From Paraburkholderia caribensis (GTDB lineage: Bacteria; Pseudomonadota; Gammaproteobacteria; Burkholderiales; Burkholderiaceae), in NCBI RefSeq assembly GCF_002902945.1, contig NZ_CP026102.1, positions 2,604,001-2,668,000 of the forward strand: a stretch of 64,000 nucleotides of DNA, given 5' to 3'. A model generated the notes under the pieces. That model saw only the letters and a program-made list of their open reading frames with translations, was not told the origin of the DNA and ran no database searches. The position numbers and the translations under genes are program-made. This document shows positions 17,691 through 26,118 of the stretch, piece by piece (the stretch's first letter is position 1; the number at the start of each line of letters is the position of its first letter).

Positions 17691-18416
17691 ATGGGAAATG
17701 AGGGAGTTGTGGCAGTCGAAAAAGCGCTATCGCTGCTGGATTGCTTCAAGCCGGGGGCTGAGTCGCAGTCGCTCGCGATGCTGTCGCAAGCGTCCGGTAT
17801 GCACAAGACGACGGTTTATCGACTGATGAACTCGCTGGAGCGAATGGGTTATGTCGTGCGCGCGCAATCCGGCAACTACTCGCTCGGGCATCGCGTGCTT
17901 TACCTGGGCAAGCTGTACGAGCAGTCGTTCCATCTATCCACAGTCGTGGAACCGGCGCTGCATGCGCTGGCGGCGCTGACGAAAGAAAGCGCATCGTACT
18001 ACGTTCACGACAAAGGTCAGCGGCTTTGCCTGTTTCGCGTCGAGCCGTCCGAAGGTCTGCGCGAAACGCGGCTCGCGGGAACGACACTGCCGCTCGACGA
18101 CACGGCTATCAGCCAGGTGATCCGTTTCTGGGGCCTTGGCGAGCCGATATACGACAAACCGCCTGCGCTGCCGGTCTTCACGGCGGGCGCGCGCGACGTG
18201 CACACGGCCGCATTCGCCGTTCCGGTTTTTGGCGCGGGCGACAAGTTCATGGCGGCACTCACGCTTTCGGGCCCTGCCTCCCGGCTGAGCGCCGCACACG
18301 CGTCGGGCGAACTGGACCGACCGCAACTGGACGCGGCCGCTGATTTATCGCGGAAGCTGGGGGCGAGTGCTGGATTCTGCGAGAACGTCTACCGCGCGCG
18401 CTCGCCGCTTCCGTAA
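17691..18416 (+). CDS. IclR-family transcriptional regulator
   Basis: 241 residues from ATG 17691, chosen because GGAGG (17681-17685) sits 5 nt upstream; ATGs at 17661 and 17664 lie inside the operator-like box. The N-terminal winged helix contains LAMLSQASGMHKTTVYRLMNSLERMGYV, the classic IclR DNA-binding segment, followed by an effector domain (~80-235). A Cys residue occurs in the LCLFRVEP strand. It is divergent from the ten-gene catabolic operon with repeated boxes between, so it is most likely the pathway-specific regulator. The effector is unknown. Confidence 0.93.
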   Translation: MGNEGVVAVEKALSLLDCFKPGAESQSLAMLSQASGMHKTTVYRLMNSLERMGYVVRAQSGNYSLGHRVLYLGKLYEQSFHLSTVVEPALHALAALTKESASYYVHDKGQRLCLFRVEPSEGLRETRLAGTTLPLDDTAISQVIRFWGLGEPIYDKPPALPVFTAGARDVHTAAFAVPVFGAGDKFMAALTLSGPASRLSAAHASGELDRPQLDAAADLSRKLGASAGFCENVYRARSPLP

Positions 18417-18582
18417 CGCCAGTGTTCAGTTCAACGTGTCATTCGTGGTTGGCTTTAGATGCGCTGGCAGAATGTCGCGCTGGCGCCGAGCCGACGCGAC
18501 AGGTCGCATCGGGCTGGCTCCGCTATGCGCACAATGACAAATCAACTGCGGCATACGGATACCCCGTTTCCATCGCTGCCCT

Positions 18583-19158
18583 TCATCGCCGATAAACCAC
18601 CGCCCGCTCCATCACCCGCCGCACATACTTCTGCGTTTCCGCATACGGCGGAACCGTACCGCCGAACTTACGCACCGCCCCTTCCCCCGCGTTATACGCT
18701 GCGAGCGCCAGCGGCACATCACCGAACGTCGCAAGCAGCGTATCGAGCAAGCGCGTACCTGCGACTACATTCTGGTAAGGATCAAACAAATCGCCCGCGC
18801 CTTGCTGCGCGCCGGTTTGCGGCATCAACTGCATCAACCCTCTTGCGCCCTTCGACGACACCGCAAATGGATCACCTCCCGACTCGACATCGATGACAGC
18901 CATCAGCAGCGCTCTATCGACACCACTATGCTTCGCAACATCATCAACCAGCGCCGTCCACGCGAGAACTTTCGAACGCGCGTGCCGAGCCTCCAATGGC
19001 ACACCGAACTCGACGATCACCGGCTGATCCGAAACGGCAGCGACACCCGCATCCGCATCGACGCCCTTCAACCCGCCGATCATCATCTCCGCACGCCCGG
19101 CACCGTGCGCATCGCTGGCAATGCACACCACTGCCACGAGACAGATGAGGCCGCGCAT
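18583..19158 (-). CDS. lytic transglycosylase (SLT domain)
   Basis: 191 residues from ATG 19158, which overlaps the TGA of the TadE gene (TGATG). Signal peptide MRGLICLVAVVCIASDAHGA. The SLT fold spans ~70-185: catalytic Glu92 in MAVIDVESGGDPFAVSSKGARGLMQLMP, then AYNAGEGAVRKFGG and PYAETQKYVRRV. It would cleave peptidoglycan glycan strands to 1,6-anhydro ends, here presumably to open the wall for a pilus or secretion machine, as suggested by translational coupling to a TadE-like gene. Confidence 0.92.
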   Translation of the reverse strand: MRGLICLVAVVCIASDAHGAGRAEMMIGGLKGVDADAGVAAVSDQPVIVEFGVPLEARHARSKVLAWTALVDDVAKHSGVDRALLMAVIDVESGGDPFAVSSKGARGLMQLMPQTGAQQGAGDLFDPYQNVVAGTRLLDTLLATFGDVPLALAAYNAGEGAVRKFGGTVPPYAETQKYVRRVMERAVVYRR

Positions 19159-19940
19159 CAATGTCCCGCCGTCGCATGCACTTCGTTGGCCGCATCCATG
19201 CGAAACGGCGACTGCATCCGCACAAGCGCCTCGGATTCCAGCGCGACGGGCCAACGCTGGCTCTGCCAACCATCGACAAGCGTCGTCCTGCACAAACGAT
19301 CAGCCCGCTTAGGCGAGCCATACGCATCGACATTCGCCTGCGCAGGCTCACGCGAAAACACACCGTTCGCCGCAATATCGCCGATCACATTCGTCGCGTA
19401 GTACAGCACCTTGTTCGCAACGGGCACGATCAGATCAAAGCAATAGTGCACGCGCAGCTTCAGCACATTAGCGTCCTGCACATTCACATCCGATTCCGCA
19501 CCGTGTTCGATGTCGCGATACATCAGCATGTCATTGGGAATTTCATCATGCGCGGCGCCTTCAGCGGGATAAACACGCGGACGCGCGAAGTCGCGCATCA
19601 TCGCCGGCGTCGGACTGACGATCTCAATCGATGCCGCCTCGCCCACGGCACGCCGCGCGGCAAGCAGCGCCGACTGCACGCCCGCTGCATCGGCACTCCG
19701 CGCGTACAAGGGCGCAAGTCCACGCGCAAGTCCCGCTTGCATCGCATCCATCGATCCGTGATTAACGGACCCTTCGCGCGCGGCTTCGAGCACGGCGACA
19801 TCGAGGGTCGATTTCGCCTGATACAGCAGCACGAACTGCACGGTCACGAAGCCGAAGAACAGCAACAGCGGCGCGACGACGAGAAACTCCGTCATCCCTT
19901 GCCCCGTCATCCGGCGTTTGCTCATACGCCGTCGCTTCAC
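19158..19940 (-). CDS. TadE/TadF-like pilus assembly pseudopilin
   Basis: About 260 residues. A GTG at 19940 overlaps the stop of the upstream DUF192 gene (GTGA) and has GGAGGG 8 nt before it; ATG 19955 and ATG 19925 are alternatives. The N-terminus carries the TadE signature RRMTGQGMTEFLVVAPLLLFFGFVTVQFVLLYQAKSTLD, a basic leader, a conserved Glu five residues into the hydrophobic stretch, and one membrane helix. AAREGSVNHG follows, as in TadE-like proteins. The C-terminal ~190 residues are periplasmic. No other tad genes (ATPase, TadB/C, secretin) are present in the window. Confidence 0.88.
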   Translation of the reverse strand: MKRRRMSKRRMTGQGMTEFLVVAPLLLFFGFVTVQFVLLYQAKSTLDVAVLEAAREGSVNHGSMDAMQAGLARGLAPLYARSADAAGVQSALLAARRAVGEAASIEIVSPTPAMMRDFARPRVYPAEGAAHDEIPNDMLMYRDIEHGAESDVNVQDANVLKLRVHYCFDLIVPVANKVLYYATNVIGDIAANGVFSREPAQANVDAYGSPKRADRLCRTTLVDGWQSQRWPVALESEALVRMQSPFRMDAANEVHATAGH

Positions 19941-20287
19941 GTCGAAGCCCTCCATTCAAGCTTGTCGCCGACTTCGATACGCAACGCCTGCGCCGCATCC
20001 GCGCACAACTCCAGCGCCGCTCGCGCACGCCAACAAAACAGCACACGCCCACGGCCAACATTTCTATGAATCGACAGCACGCCTCCACGCCTGTCGATAA
20101 ACAGCACGTCGATCGGAAAGCGCATACCGAACGTATGCACGGCATTGCACGGTTCGAGCCACAGCGCGCGATCATCATCGAGCCGGGAGCGCCCGAGCAA
20201 TCCGCGCATCCGCTCGATCGACCTATCGGCGACTTCGACGACGATACGAGTCGGCTCACCGCGATGAACCAGCCGCGCATGACTCAC
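19937..20287 (-). CDS. DUF192 family protein
   Basis: 116 residues from GTG 20287, preceded by GGAGGGCTTGCT. The frame stays open far upstream without an alternative start that fits the family. The domain is complete: IERMRGLLGR, the AVHTFGMRFPIDVLFIDRRGGVL core and a LELCADAAQALRIEVGDKLEW end. DUF192 proteins are small extracytoplasmic or cytoplasmic domains of unknown function, often next to tad genes. No signal peptide is visible. It heads a translationally coupled trio with the TadE and transglycosylase genes, and its 5' half overlaps no other sense gene although a truncated regulator lies antisense next to it. Confidence 0.85.
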   Translation of the reverse strand: MSHARLVHRGEPTRIVVEVADRSIERMRGLLGRSRLDDDRALWLEPCNAVHTFGMRFPIDVLFIDRRGGVLSIHRNVGRGRVLFCWRARAALELCADAAQALRIEVGDKLEWRAST

Positions 20288-20302
20288 AGCAAGCCCTCCT
20301 GC

Positions 20303-20683
20303 ATGAACTTCATCGCAATCGGAAAACCGGATCACGTGATGTCGCTGCACACGCAGCAAGCGGGCGCGAACGGCTACGTGAGCAAGGGCCGTGAACTGAC
20401 GGAAATGTTGACGGCGGCACGCACGGTGCTGCTCGGTTTCGACTGCTTTCCCGCGCAAGCGCCGCATACGGGCAAGGCGGGCGGCCTCGATGTGCTGTCG
20501 CCGCGTGAGATGGAAGTGCTGCAGTATCTCGCACGCGGCATCAGCAACAAGGAAATCGCGAGCCGCCTGTTCCTCAGCGACAAGACAGTCAGCACGTACA
20601 AGACGCGGCTGTGCGAAAAGCTGGGGCTGTCTTCGCTGGCCGCGTTGATCGAGTTTGCGACGCTGAACAAGCTGATCGATTGA
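20303..20683 (+). pseudogene. LuxR-type response regulator lacking most of its receiver domain
   Basis: About 127 residues from ATG 20303. The C-terminal half is an intact LuxR/NarL DNA-binding domain (LSPREMEVLQYLARGISNKEIASRLFLSDKTVSTYKTRL). The N-terminal part retains only the end of a receiver domain (SLHTQQAGANGYVSKGRELTEMLTAARTVLLGFDCFP, including the conserved Lys after GYVS). The acidic pocket and phospho-Asp are missing. Upstream bases instead belong to the 5' end of the DUF192 gene on the other strand, and no ribosome site is visible. It is a decayed paralog of the complete regulator at 23413-24054, or possibly a DNA-binding-only remnant still expressed. Confidence 0.7.
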
Positions 20684-20692
20684 CGCGCCGGC

Positions 20693-22870
20693 ATGAACCT
20701 GCGTCCGTCTGGCATCGCATCGTCGCTCGCCCGCGCGTTTGGCTGGCGCGCGCCAATCGGGGCACTTGTGCTGTTCGGCTCGCTTGCCGCGTGGCACGAA
20801 CCGCTTGCGGGCGGCACGGCGGCGGTGTTGCTTCTGCTGGCGCGCAGCGTGCGCGCCGCCATACGGGGCGAAGAGGACCGGCGCGTACTGAAGCTCGATA
20901 TCGAAGCTCTGGACGCGTCGCTGCGCGCGGCGCACCGTGACAACGCGGCGCACGCGGCGCAATCCGCCCGCTCGCTGGACGAAGCCACTCAGGCCGCGCG
21001 CGCGGCGGCACTCGAAGAACACCTCGCTACGTTGCGACTGGCGCGGCACCGGATCGTGCCGTGCGTACAGGCACTGTGCGAGCGTCTCGATCCCGATGCA
21101 GGCCTGGCGAACGTCGGAGCCGGTGCGCTTCGGTGCGCCGCCGAAACGCTCGCGCTCGTCGCGCAGGACTTGCTCGACGACATGCCTCCCGCCGATCGCG
21201 ATATCGTCTTCGATGAAGACCCCGTCGATCTGCGCGAACTGATCGACGGGGTCGCGCTGCTCGTCGCGCCGGTCGCGGCACGCAAGCCATCGCGGCTGCA
21301 AGCGTGTATCGACCGATCGGTTGCTGCGTGCGTGCTCGCCGACCGCGCGCGGCTCGGCCAGCTCGTGCACAACCTGCTTGCCTACGCAATCGAAACGGCA
21401 GGCGCGGGCGTCGTCACGCTCGCCGCGCGCGCGGAGTCGCTGAACGCAGGCGCCCAGCGGATCGTGATCGGCATCAGCGGCGCGGCATCGGCGGCGAACG
21501 ACACGCACGCGCGCGCGCATCAGGCGATGGAAGAACCTGCTGACGTGCGCGAGCATCCGGACCTCGTGCTAGCCCGCGTGATCGCGCGAAAAATGGGCGG
21601 CGACATCACGATCCTCGAAGGCAAGAGCGTTGGCGTCTGCGTCGCGCTGCATGCGCCGTTCACGATCGAGCGTCACGACTGGCCCGTGCCGGAGCACGAA
21701 CGTCGCTTTGCCGTCGTCGACGTCGCTGCGTATGAAGATCGCGTGGCGATTTGCGAACTGCTGAAAAAGCTGGGCATCACGACGCTGCCGTCCGATGTGC
21801 CGCCGCCCGTGCGCATCGACTTTCGCTTTGCCGAAATCGGGCAGCCGCCGTCGCTGCATGGCGAGAAGCGCACCATCGCCGTCACGCGCGACGCTTTGCC
21901 TGGCGGCATGCGCGAACGCGGCGGCGTGACCGGGTTGTCGGTCAATCCATTGTCGTGGACGGCGCTCAGGCGCATCTGCGGCAACCGCGGCGACGCGCCT
22001 GCCGTGCGTCCCGAGCCTGTCCAGGCGCCCACCCGTCCGGCATCGGGACAACCCACGATCCTCGTCACCGACGACAACGAGGTCAATCGCAAAGTGCTCG
22101 CCCGGCAGCTCGACGTGCTCGGATATCGCTGCCTCGTCGCCAGCTCCGGCGACGAAGCACTCGAGGTGCTGAGCCGCGAAACCGTCGATCTGCTCGTCAC
22201 CGACCTGCAGATGCCCGGCATGAGCGGCATAGAACTCGCCCGTCACGTTCGCGCGTCGTCTGGCGGTTCGGAATATGCCGTGCCGATGATCCTGCTGTCG
22301 GCGAACGCCGACGCGAAAATGACCGACATGGAGCGCGCATTGTTCGGCGCGACGCTCGTCAAGACGGCTGGATTGAGCGCGCTCGACTCCGCCCTCAGAC
22401 GTCTGCTTCCCGCCAGGTCAGAGCATCGCGCGGCGCGTCTCGAGCGGTACGACTTCACCGTGCTCGATTCGCTCGCCGCGCAAGGCGTGGACGTCGGCGG
22501 CCTGTTGCGCGACTGGCAGCAGTCGATGGAAAACGACCTCATGCATCTGGAGGAGCGCCGCGCAGCGGGCGACGAGCAAGGCGTCCGCGGCATGCTGCAT
22601 AAGCTCGCAGGCGCGCTCGGGGTGGTCGGAAATCGCGGCCTGATGAGCGCGCTGCAGCGGGCGAGCGACGCGCGGGAACCTGTCGACAGTGTGTTGTTCG
22701 ACGGACTCGTCGCAAGGATGAGAACGCTGATGACGGAGCTCGATGATCACGGTTCGCGGCGAAGATTCGGACCGCGACACGGCACGCCCATAACGACAAA
22801 AAGCCCGCAGAACGCGGGCCCAAATACCGCGAGACACGATGGAGACGATCTGAGAACCGTGCGCGGTTAG
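20693..22870 (+). CDS. hybrid sensor-kinase-like protein with degenerate kinase core, receiver and Hpt domains
   Basis: 725 residues. Two hydrophobic N-terminal spans (~20-50) and a coiled coil (~60-110) come first. The dimerisation/HisKA region reads RLARHRIVPCVQAL (~116-127), with Arg where the phosphorylated His is expected. The ATPase region keeps a partial N-box (HNLLAYAIET, 226-235, with Tyr for the Mg-binding Asn) and a weak MGGDITILEG strand, but no DxGxG box is recognisable. The receiver (~452-572) looks functional: Asp460/Asp461, phospho-Asp504 in VTDLQMPGMSG and Lys557. The Hpt (~590-680) has His636 in MLHKLAG. It starts 9 nt after the truncated regulator. The last ~25 codons run over a minus-strand terminator, so the C-terminal tail may be recent. 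Confidence 0.82.
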   Translation: MNLRPSGIASSLARAFGWRAPIGALVLFGSLAAWHEPLAGGTAAVLLLLARSVRAAIRGEEDRRVLKLDIEALDASLRAAHRDNAAHAAQSARSLDEATQAARAAALEEHLATLRLARHRIVPCVQALCERLDPDAGLANVGAGALRCAAETLALVAQDLLDDMPPADRDIVFDEDPVDLRELIDGVALLVAPVAARKPSRLQACIDRSVAACVLADRARLGQLVHNLLAYAIETAGAGVVTLAARAESLNAGAQRIVIGISGAASAANDTHARAHQAMEEPADVREHPDLVLARVIARKMGGDITILEGKSVGVCVALHAPFTIERHDWPVPEHERRFAVVDVAAYEDRVAICELLKKLGITTLPSDVPPPVRIDFRFAEIGQPPSLHGEKRTIAVTRDALPGGMRERGGVTGLSVNPLSWTALRRICGNRGDAPAVRPEPVQAPTRPASGQPTILVTDDNEVNRKVLARQLDVLGYRCLVASSGDEALEVLSRETVDLLVTDLQMPGMSGIELARHVRASSGGSEYAVPMILLSANADAKMTDMERALFGATLVKTAGLSALDSALRRLLPARSEHRAARLERYDFTVLDSLAAQGVDVGGLLRDWQQSMENDLMHLEERRAAGDEQGVRGMLHKLAGALGVVGNRGLMSALQRASDAREPVDSVLFDGLVARMRTLMTELDDHGSRRRFGPRHGTPITTKSPQNAGPNTARHDGDDLRTVRG
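22798..22819 (-). terminator. rho-independent terminator for the Hpt/response-regulator pair
   Basis: Read on the minus strand: GCCCGC-GTTCT-GCGGGC stem followed by TTTTT. It lies 217 nt past the stop of the minus-strand Hpt gene and inside the 3' end of the convergent kinase-like gene. Confidence 0.75.
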
Positions 22871-23038
22871 CGCGGCTGGTCGATGTAGCCCCGGGGAAGG
22901 CTGCTCAGACACGCTATTGACCAGTATAGAGTGCGGATTCGTCGTGGCAGAAGAAAATGCCTGCTTCGGCGCTAGTAAGTATTAATTGCCGCAAAGCCGC
23001 CGATAGATACAGCGGCACACCGTGCGCCCGTCCGGCTG

Positions 23039-23416
23039 TCAGCCGAGCAGCGCGTCGAGCTTCTCGTTCAAGGCAGTGATGGCTTGCGTCACGCCCGAGA
23101 GCAACGCGACGGCCGTCAGCGCGTCATGCTCCAGCGCGGCACGCTCCAATCGCAGCGCCAGCGCGGTTTCCCGCCTGCATTGCAACATTCGCAACGAACC
23201 CGCCAGACGATGCGCGGCGTGACCCAATTCGTTCCATGATTCGCTGCGACGAGCCGCCGACATGTAGAGAAGCGTTGCGCGGTTCGTTTCAATGAGCGCG
23301 CTCGTCACGTCGCGCGCAACAGTGCGATCGCCGAGGGCGAGCGCATCGATTCGTTGTTGCAGCACACGCATGTCCGCCGCGCCGCCGAACACGCGGCGCC
23401 AGCATGCCGCCGTCAT
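23039..23416 (-). CDS. stand-alone Hpt-domain protein
   Basis: 125 residues, all helical in appearance. The segment WNELGHAAHRLAGSLRMLQCRRETALALRLE (~61-91) matches the Hpt phosphotransfer helix, with His69 in HRLAGS as the likely phosphorylation site. The start overlaps the stop of the response-regulator gene upstream (ATGA), so both are co-translated. It would shuttle phosphate between a receiver and the adjacent regulator. It resembles the Hpt module of BvgS/EvgS-type sensors rather than a kinase. Confidence 0.82.
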   Translation of the reverse strand: MTAACWRRVFGGAADMRVLQQRIDALALGDRTVARDVTSALIETNRATLLYMSAARRSESWNELGHAAHRLAGSLRMLQCRRETALALRLERAALEHDALTAVALLSGVTQAITALNEKLDALLG

Positions 23417-24054
23417 TGCCGGGCGGCGGCGATACCGCAGCGCCGCGCGAAATCGACCAGATCGACGAGCGTTGCGACGCCCACCTTGGTCATCAACCGT
23501 GTCTTGTGACTGCTGACCGTCTTGTTGCTGATGAAAAGCGCGTCGCCGATCGTCTTGTTGGACATGCCTTTGGCGAGCATTTGCAGGATCACCAGTTCCT
23601 TGTCGGAAAGCAATTCGAGTTTGCGCTCCTCGACGACGCCCTGCGCCGCCGCGCCAATGCTCGCGGACGGCGCGACGGGAAATACGCTGTAGCCCGACAT
23701 GACGGCCTCGACACTGCGCATGATCTCCTTCACGTCCTGCGCCTTGCTGACGAAGCCTTGCGCACCCGCGCGCATGGCGCGGGACACGAAAGTCGACGCA
23801 TCGTGGCTCGACAGGATCAGTACACGCATGGACGGATGTGCAGTTTTCAGACGTGAAAGTACATCGAGGCCATTTATGCGCGGAATATCCAGATCGAGAA
23901 TGGTAAGGTCGGGCGCGAATTGGCGCGCCATTTCCATTGCGGACTGGCCGTTGTCTGCTTCAAATACTTCCTGCGTACCGAGCAATTGCAGCAGATGCGT
24001 CTTGATAACCAGCCGAAACGCTGGGTGATCGTCCACTATTAATATAGAAGCCAA
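23413..24054 (-). CDS. NarL/LuxR-family response regulator (EvgA/BvgA-like)
   Basis: 213 residues with a complete receiver (Asp8/Asp9, phospho-Asp54 in TILDLDIPRING, Ser/Thr in ILSSHD, Lys in GFVSKAQD) and a C-terminal LuxR helix-turn-helix (LSDKELVILQMLAKGMSNKTIGDALFISNKTVSSHKTRL). The segment GYSVFP between the domains recurs in the truncated regulator at 20303 as GFDCFP, pointing to a common origin. First gene of a two-gene minus-strand unit with the Hpt gene. A long AT-rich region upstream is presumably its promoter. Confidence 0.93.
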   Translation of the reverse strand: MASILIVDDHPAFRLVIKTHLLQLLGTQEVFEADNGQSAMEMARQFAPDLTILDLDIPRINGLDVLSRLKTAHPSMRVLILSSHDASTFVSRAMRAGAQGFVSKAQDVKEIMRSVEAVMSGYSVFPVAPSASIGAAAQGVVEERKLELLSDKELVILQMLAKGMSNKTIGDALFISNKTVSSHKTRLMTKVGVATLVDLVDFARRCGIAAARQ

Positions 24055-24415
24055 CTGCCGTTCTCCAGTTTCTCTTTTGATTCACGTGCTGTCGCGCTGC
24101 TCATATGGCGTGCTTATTACCACACGCGTTTCTGCGGCGATTATTCTAAGTCATTATCGACGCCTTTATTCTGTGGAATATTCTGCATTCCATATCTTTC
24201 TCGCCGCTTTTTTTCGAGTTTATTTGTTATTCAATTTCCGATAGTGCCGGCGGCATAAAAGGGGATATCCAGCGGGCGAAAACCCGCTTCTGCTGGCTAA
24301 GTGTGCGACGAGGTCTCCGTGCGCCTGACTTGCAACCTTCGGCGCGGGGCAAGTTACCCCCAATCGAGGTAAACCCGGTTGAATTTAACTAACTCGTCAA
24401 TTAAGCTGGCAACCC
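24055..24415. other. 361-bp AT-rich divergent intergenic region
   Basis: No gene seen. Bases ~24100-24240 are the most AT-rich stretch of the window (repeated TTATT/TATTC tracts), likely holding the promoter of the minus-strand response regulator. A small hairpin AGCGGG-CGAAAA-CCCGCT lies at 24271-24288 without a T run. Close to the tetR start is TTTAACTAACTCGTCAATTAA (around 24384-24404), an AT-rich imperfect repeat that could be a TetR operator. No ribosome site stronger than weak purines precedes tetR. Confidence 0.5.
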
Positions 24416-25147
24416 ATGAACACCAAACGTCAACCGGCCAAACCGCGCGGTCGCCGGCCCGTGGTGGAGAACTTCGACGTGCGCGAGCATCTGCTCGATA
24501 CCGCCACGCGCCTTTTCTCCGAACGCGGCATCTCGGCCACCACCGTCGCGCAGATCGCCGCCGCCGCGGAAGTCACGTCCGCGCTCGTCCACTACTACTT
24601 CACGAATCGCGAGATGCTGCTCGACGCGATCGTCGAGGAGCGGCTCGCGCCGTCCGTCGGTTTTGTCTGGAGCGCCGCCGGAGAGGATTCGAGCGACGAT
24701 CCGTTCGTGATGGTGGCCGAGTTCGTCAAGCGGCTGTTCGACGTGACGGGACGCATGCCGTGGCTGCCGCCGCTCTGGCTGCGCGAGGTCGTCAACGAAG
24801 GCGGGATGCTGCGCGAGCGCATGGTCACGCGCATTCCGTTCGACAACATCAAGCGGTTCGGCGCCCGTATCAAGGAAGCGCAACACGCAGGCGCAGTGAA
24901 TCCGGAGCTCGATGCGCTGTTGATGTTCAACTCGCTCTTCGCGCTGGTAATGCTGCCGCAAGCGGCCGCCAGGATGTGGCAGAGCATTCGCGGCTTTCCG
25001 GCTATCGAACGTGAGACGTTGCAGCGGCACGTCACGGCCCTGCTGCTCGGCGGCATGAATCCGCCAGCGGAACGCGCCGCGCGCAGGCCGGCTGCGAAAA
25101 AAACGGCCAATGCGACGCGCCGCCCATCCACGAGGTCCAGTTCATGA
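24416..25147 (+). CDS. TetR-family transcriptional regulator
   Basis: 243 residues. The N-terminal helix-turn-helix spans ~25-70: REHLLDTATRLFSERGISATTVAQIAAAAEVTSALVHYYFTNREMLLDAIV. The C-terminal ligand domain (~80-215) contains WLPPLWLREVVNEGGMLRERM, typical of TetR proteins governing HlyD/ABC efflux operons. A basic Ala/Arg/Ser tail follows (~215-243). Its stop overlaps the HlyD start (ATGA), so it heads and presumably self-represses the efflux operon. Confidence 0.93.
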   Translation: MNTKRQPAKPRGRRPVVENFDVREHLLDTATRLFSERGISATTVAQIAAAAEVTSALVHYYFTNREMLLDAIVEERLAPSVGFVWSAAGEDSSDDPFVMVAEFVKRLFDVTGRMPWLPPLWLREVVNEGGMLRERMVTRIPFDNIKRFGARIKEAQHAGAVNPELDALLMFNSLFALVMLPQAAARMWQSIRGFPAIERETLQRHVTALLLGGMNPPAERAARRPAAKKTANATRRPSTRSSS

Positions 25148-26118
25148 AGCATTCACCTTCATCGGCGCGCGCCGTACGGATTGTTGCCGCGCTCCTTGCA
25201 TGCGGCGTGCTCGGCGCGTGCTCGCATCGCGCCGACAATACGTGGCAAGGCTACGTCGAAGGCGAATTCGTGTATCTCGGCTCGTCGCAATCGGGCAAGC
25301 TGACGCAACTCGACGTCGTGCGCGGCGATCAGCTCACGGCGAATGCACCCGTTTTCGCGCTCGAATCCGTCGACGAAACGGCCGCGCTGCAACAGGCGCA
25401 ACAACAGCTCGCCGCCGCCCGCGCGCAGCTGGCGGACATCCAGACAGGCAAGCGCCCGCCGGAAATCGACGTGACGAGGGCGCAGCTCGCGCAGGCCGTG
25501 GCGAACGCGCGCAAGGCCGCGCTGCAATTGACGCGCGACGAAGCGCAGTATCGCGCGGGCGGCATTCCGAAGGGACAACTCGACGACACGCGCGCCGCCG
25601 CCGATGCCGCCAATGCGCAGGTACGCGAGTTGACGCACGAAGTCCAGGTCGCGCGTCTGCCCGGCCGTTCGCAGCAACTGCTCGCGCAGACCGCGCAGGT
25701 CGAAGCAGCGCAGGCAGCCGTGGCGCAGGCGCAATGGAAGCTCGACCAGAAGCGCGTGAACGCGCCCGCCAGGGGCCGCGTCTACGACACGCTGTACCGC
25801 GTCGGCGAATGGGTGCAGGCGGGTAGCCCCGTCGTGCAGATGCTGCCGCCGCAAAACGTGAAGGTGCGCTTCTTCGTGCCCGAGACCGTGGTCGGCGCGC
25901 TCGCCCCCGGCCGCGCGCTGACGGTCCATTGCGACGGCTGCGCGTCGGCTATCGAGGCGAAGATCACCTACGTGTCGAACTCGGCGGAATACACGCCACC
26001 CGTCATTTATAGCAACGAGAGCCGCGCGAAGCTCGTCTTCATGGTCGAAGCGCATCCTTCCGTCGGCGACGCGCCGCGCCTGCATCCCGGCCAGCCTGTT
26101 TCGGTGACCTTGCGATGA
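25144..26118 (+). CDS. HlyD-family periplasmic adaptor lipoprotein (efflux)
   Basis: 324 residues. Lipoprotein signal ending at Cys26 (LGAC). Barrel/lipoyl half motifs flank a long coiled-coil hairpin (~75-190, rich in Ala/Gln/Leu: AALQQAQQQLAAARAQLADIQTG). The lipoyl return QWKLDQKRVNAPARGRVYDTLYRVGEWVQAGSPVVQML is clear. YbhG-like in layout. It would join an inner-membrane ABC exporter to an outer-membrane channel. It overlaps both neighbours by 4 nt (ATGA). Confidence 0.93.
   Translation: MKHSPSSARAVRIVAALLACGVLGACSHRADNTWQGYVEGEFVYLGSSQSGKLTQLDVVRGDQLTANAPVFALESVDETAALQQAQQQLAAARAQLADIQTGKRPPEIDVTRAQLAQAVANARKAALQLTRDEAQYRAGGIPKGQLDDTRAAADAANAQVRELTHEVQVARLPGRSQQLLAQTAQVEAAQAAVAQAQWKLDQKRVNAPARGRVYDTLYRVGEWVQAGSPVVQMLPPQNVKVRFFVPETVVGALAPGRALTVHCDGCASAIEAKITYVSNSAEYTPPVIYSNESRAKLVFMVEAHPSVGDAPRLHPGQPVSVTLR

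Noticed and set aside
20066..20302. Upstream extension of the truncated response regulator
   Set aside because: These codons are antisense to the DUF192 gene and encode no receiver-domain sequence.
19937..21556. 539-codon minus-strand frame covering the DUF192 gene and running under the kinase-like gene
   Set aside because: Only the last ~116 codons look like protein family sequence; the rest is the reverse of the kinase coding region.
24271..24288. Terminator between the response regulator and tetR
   Set aside because: Six-base-pair stem with no T run and located between divergent genes where no terminator is expected.
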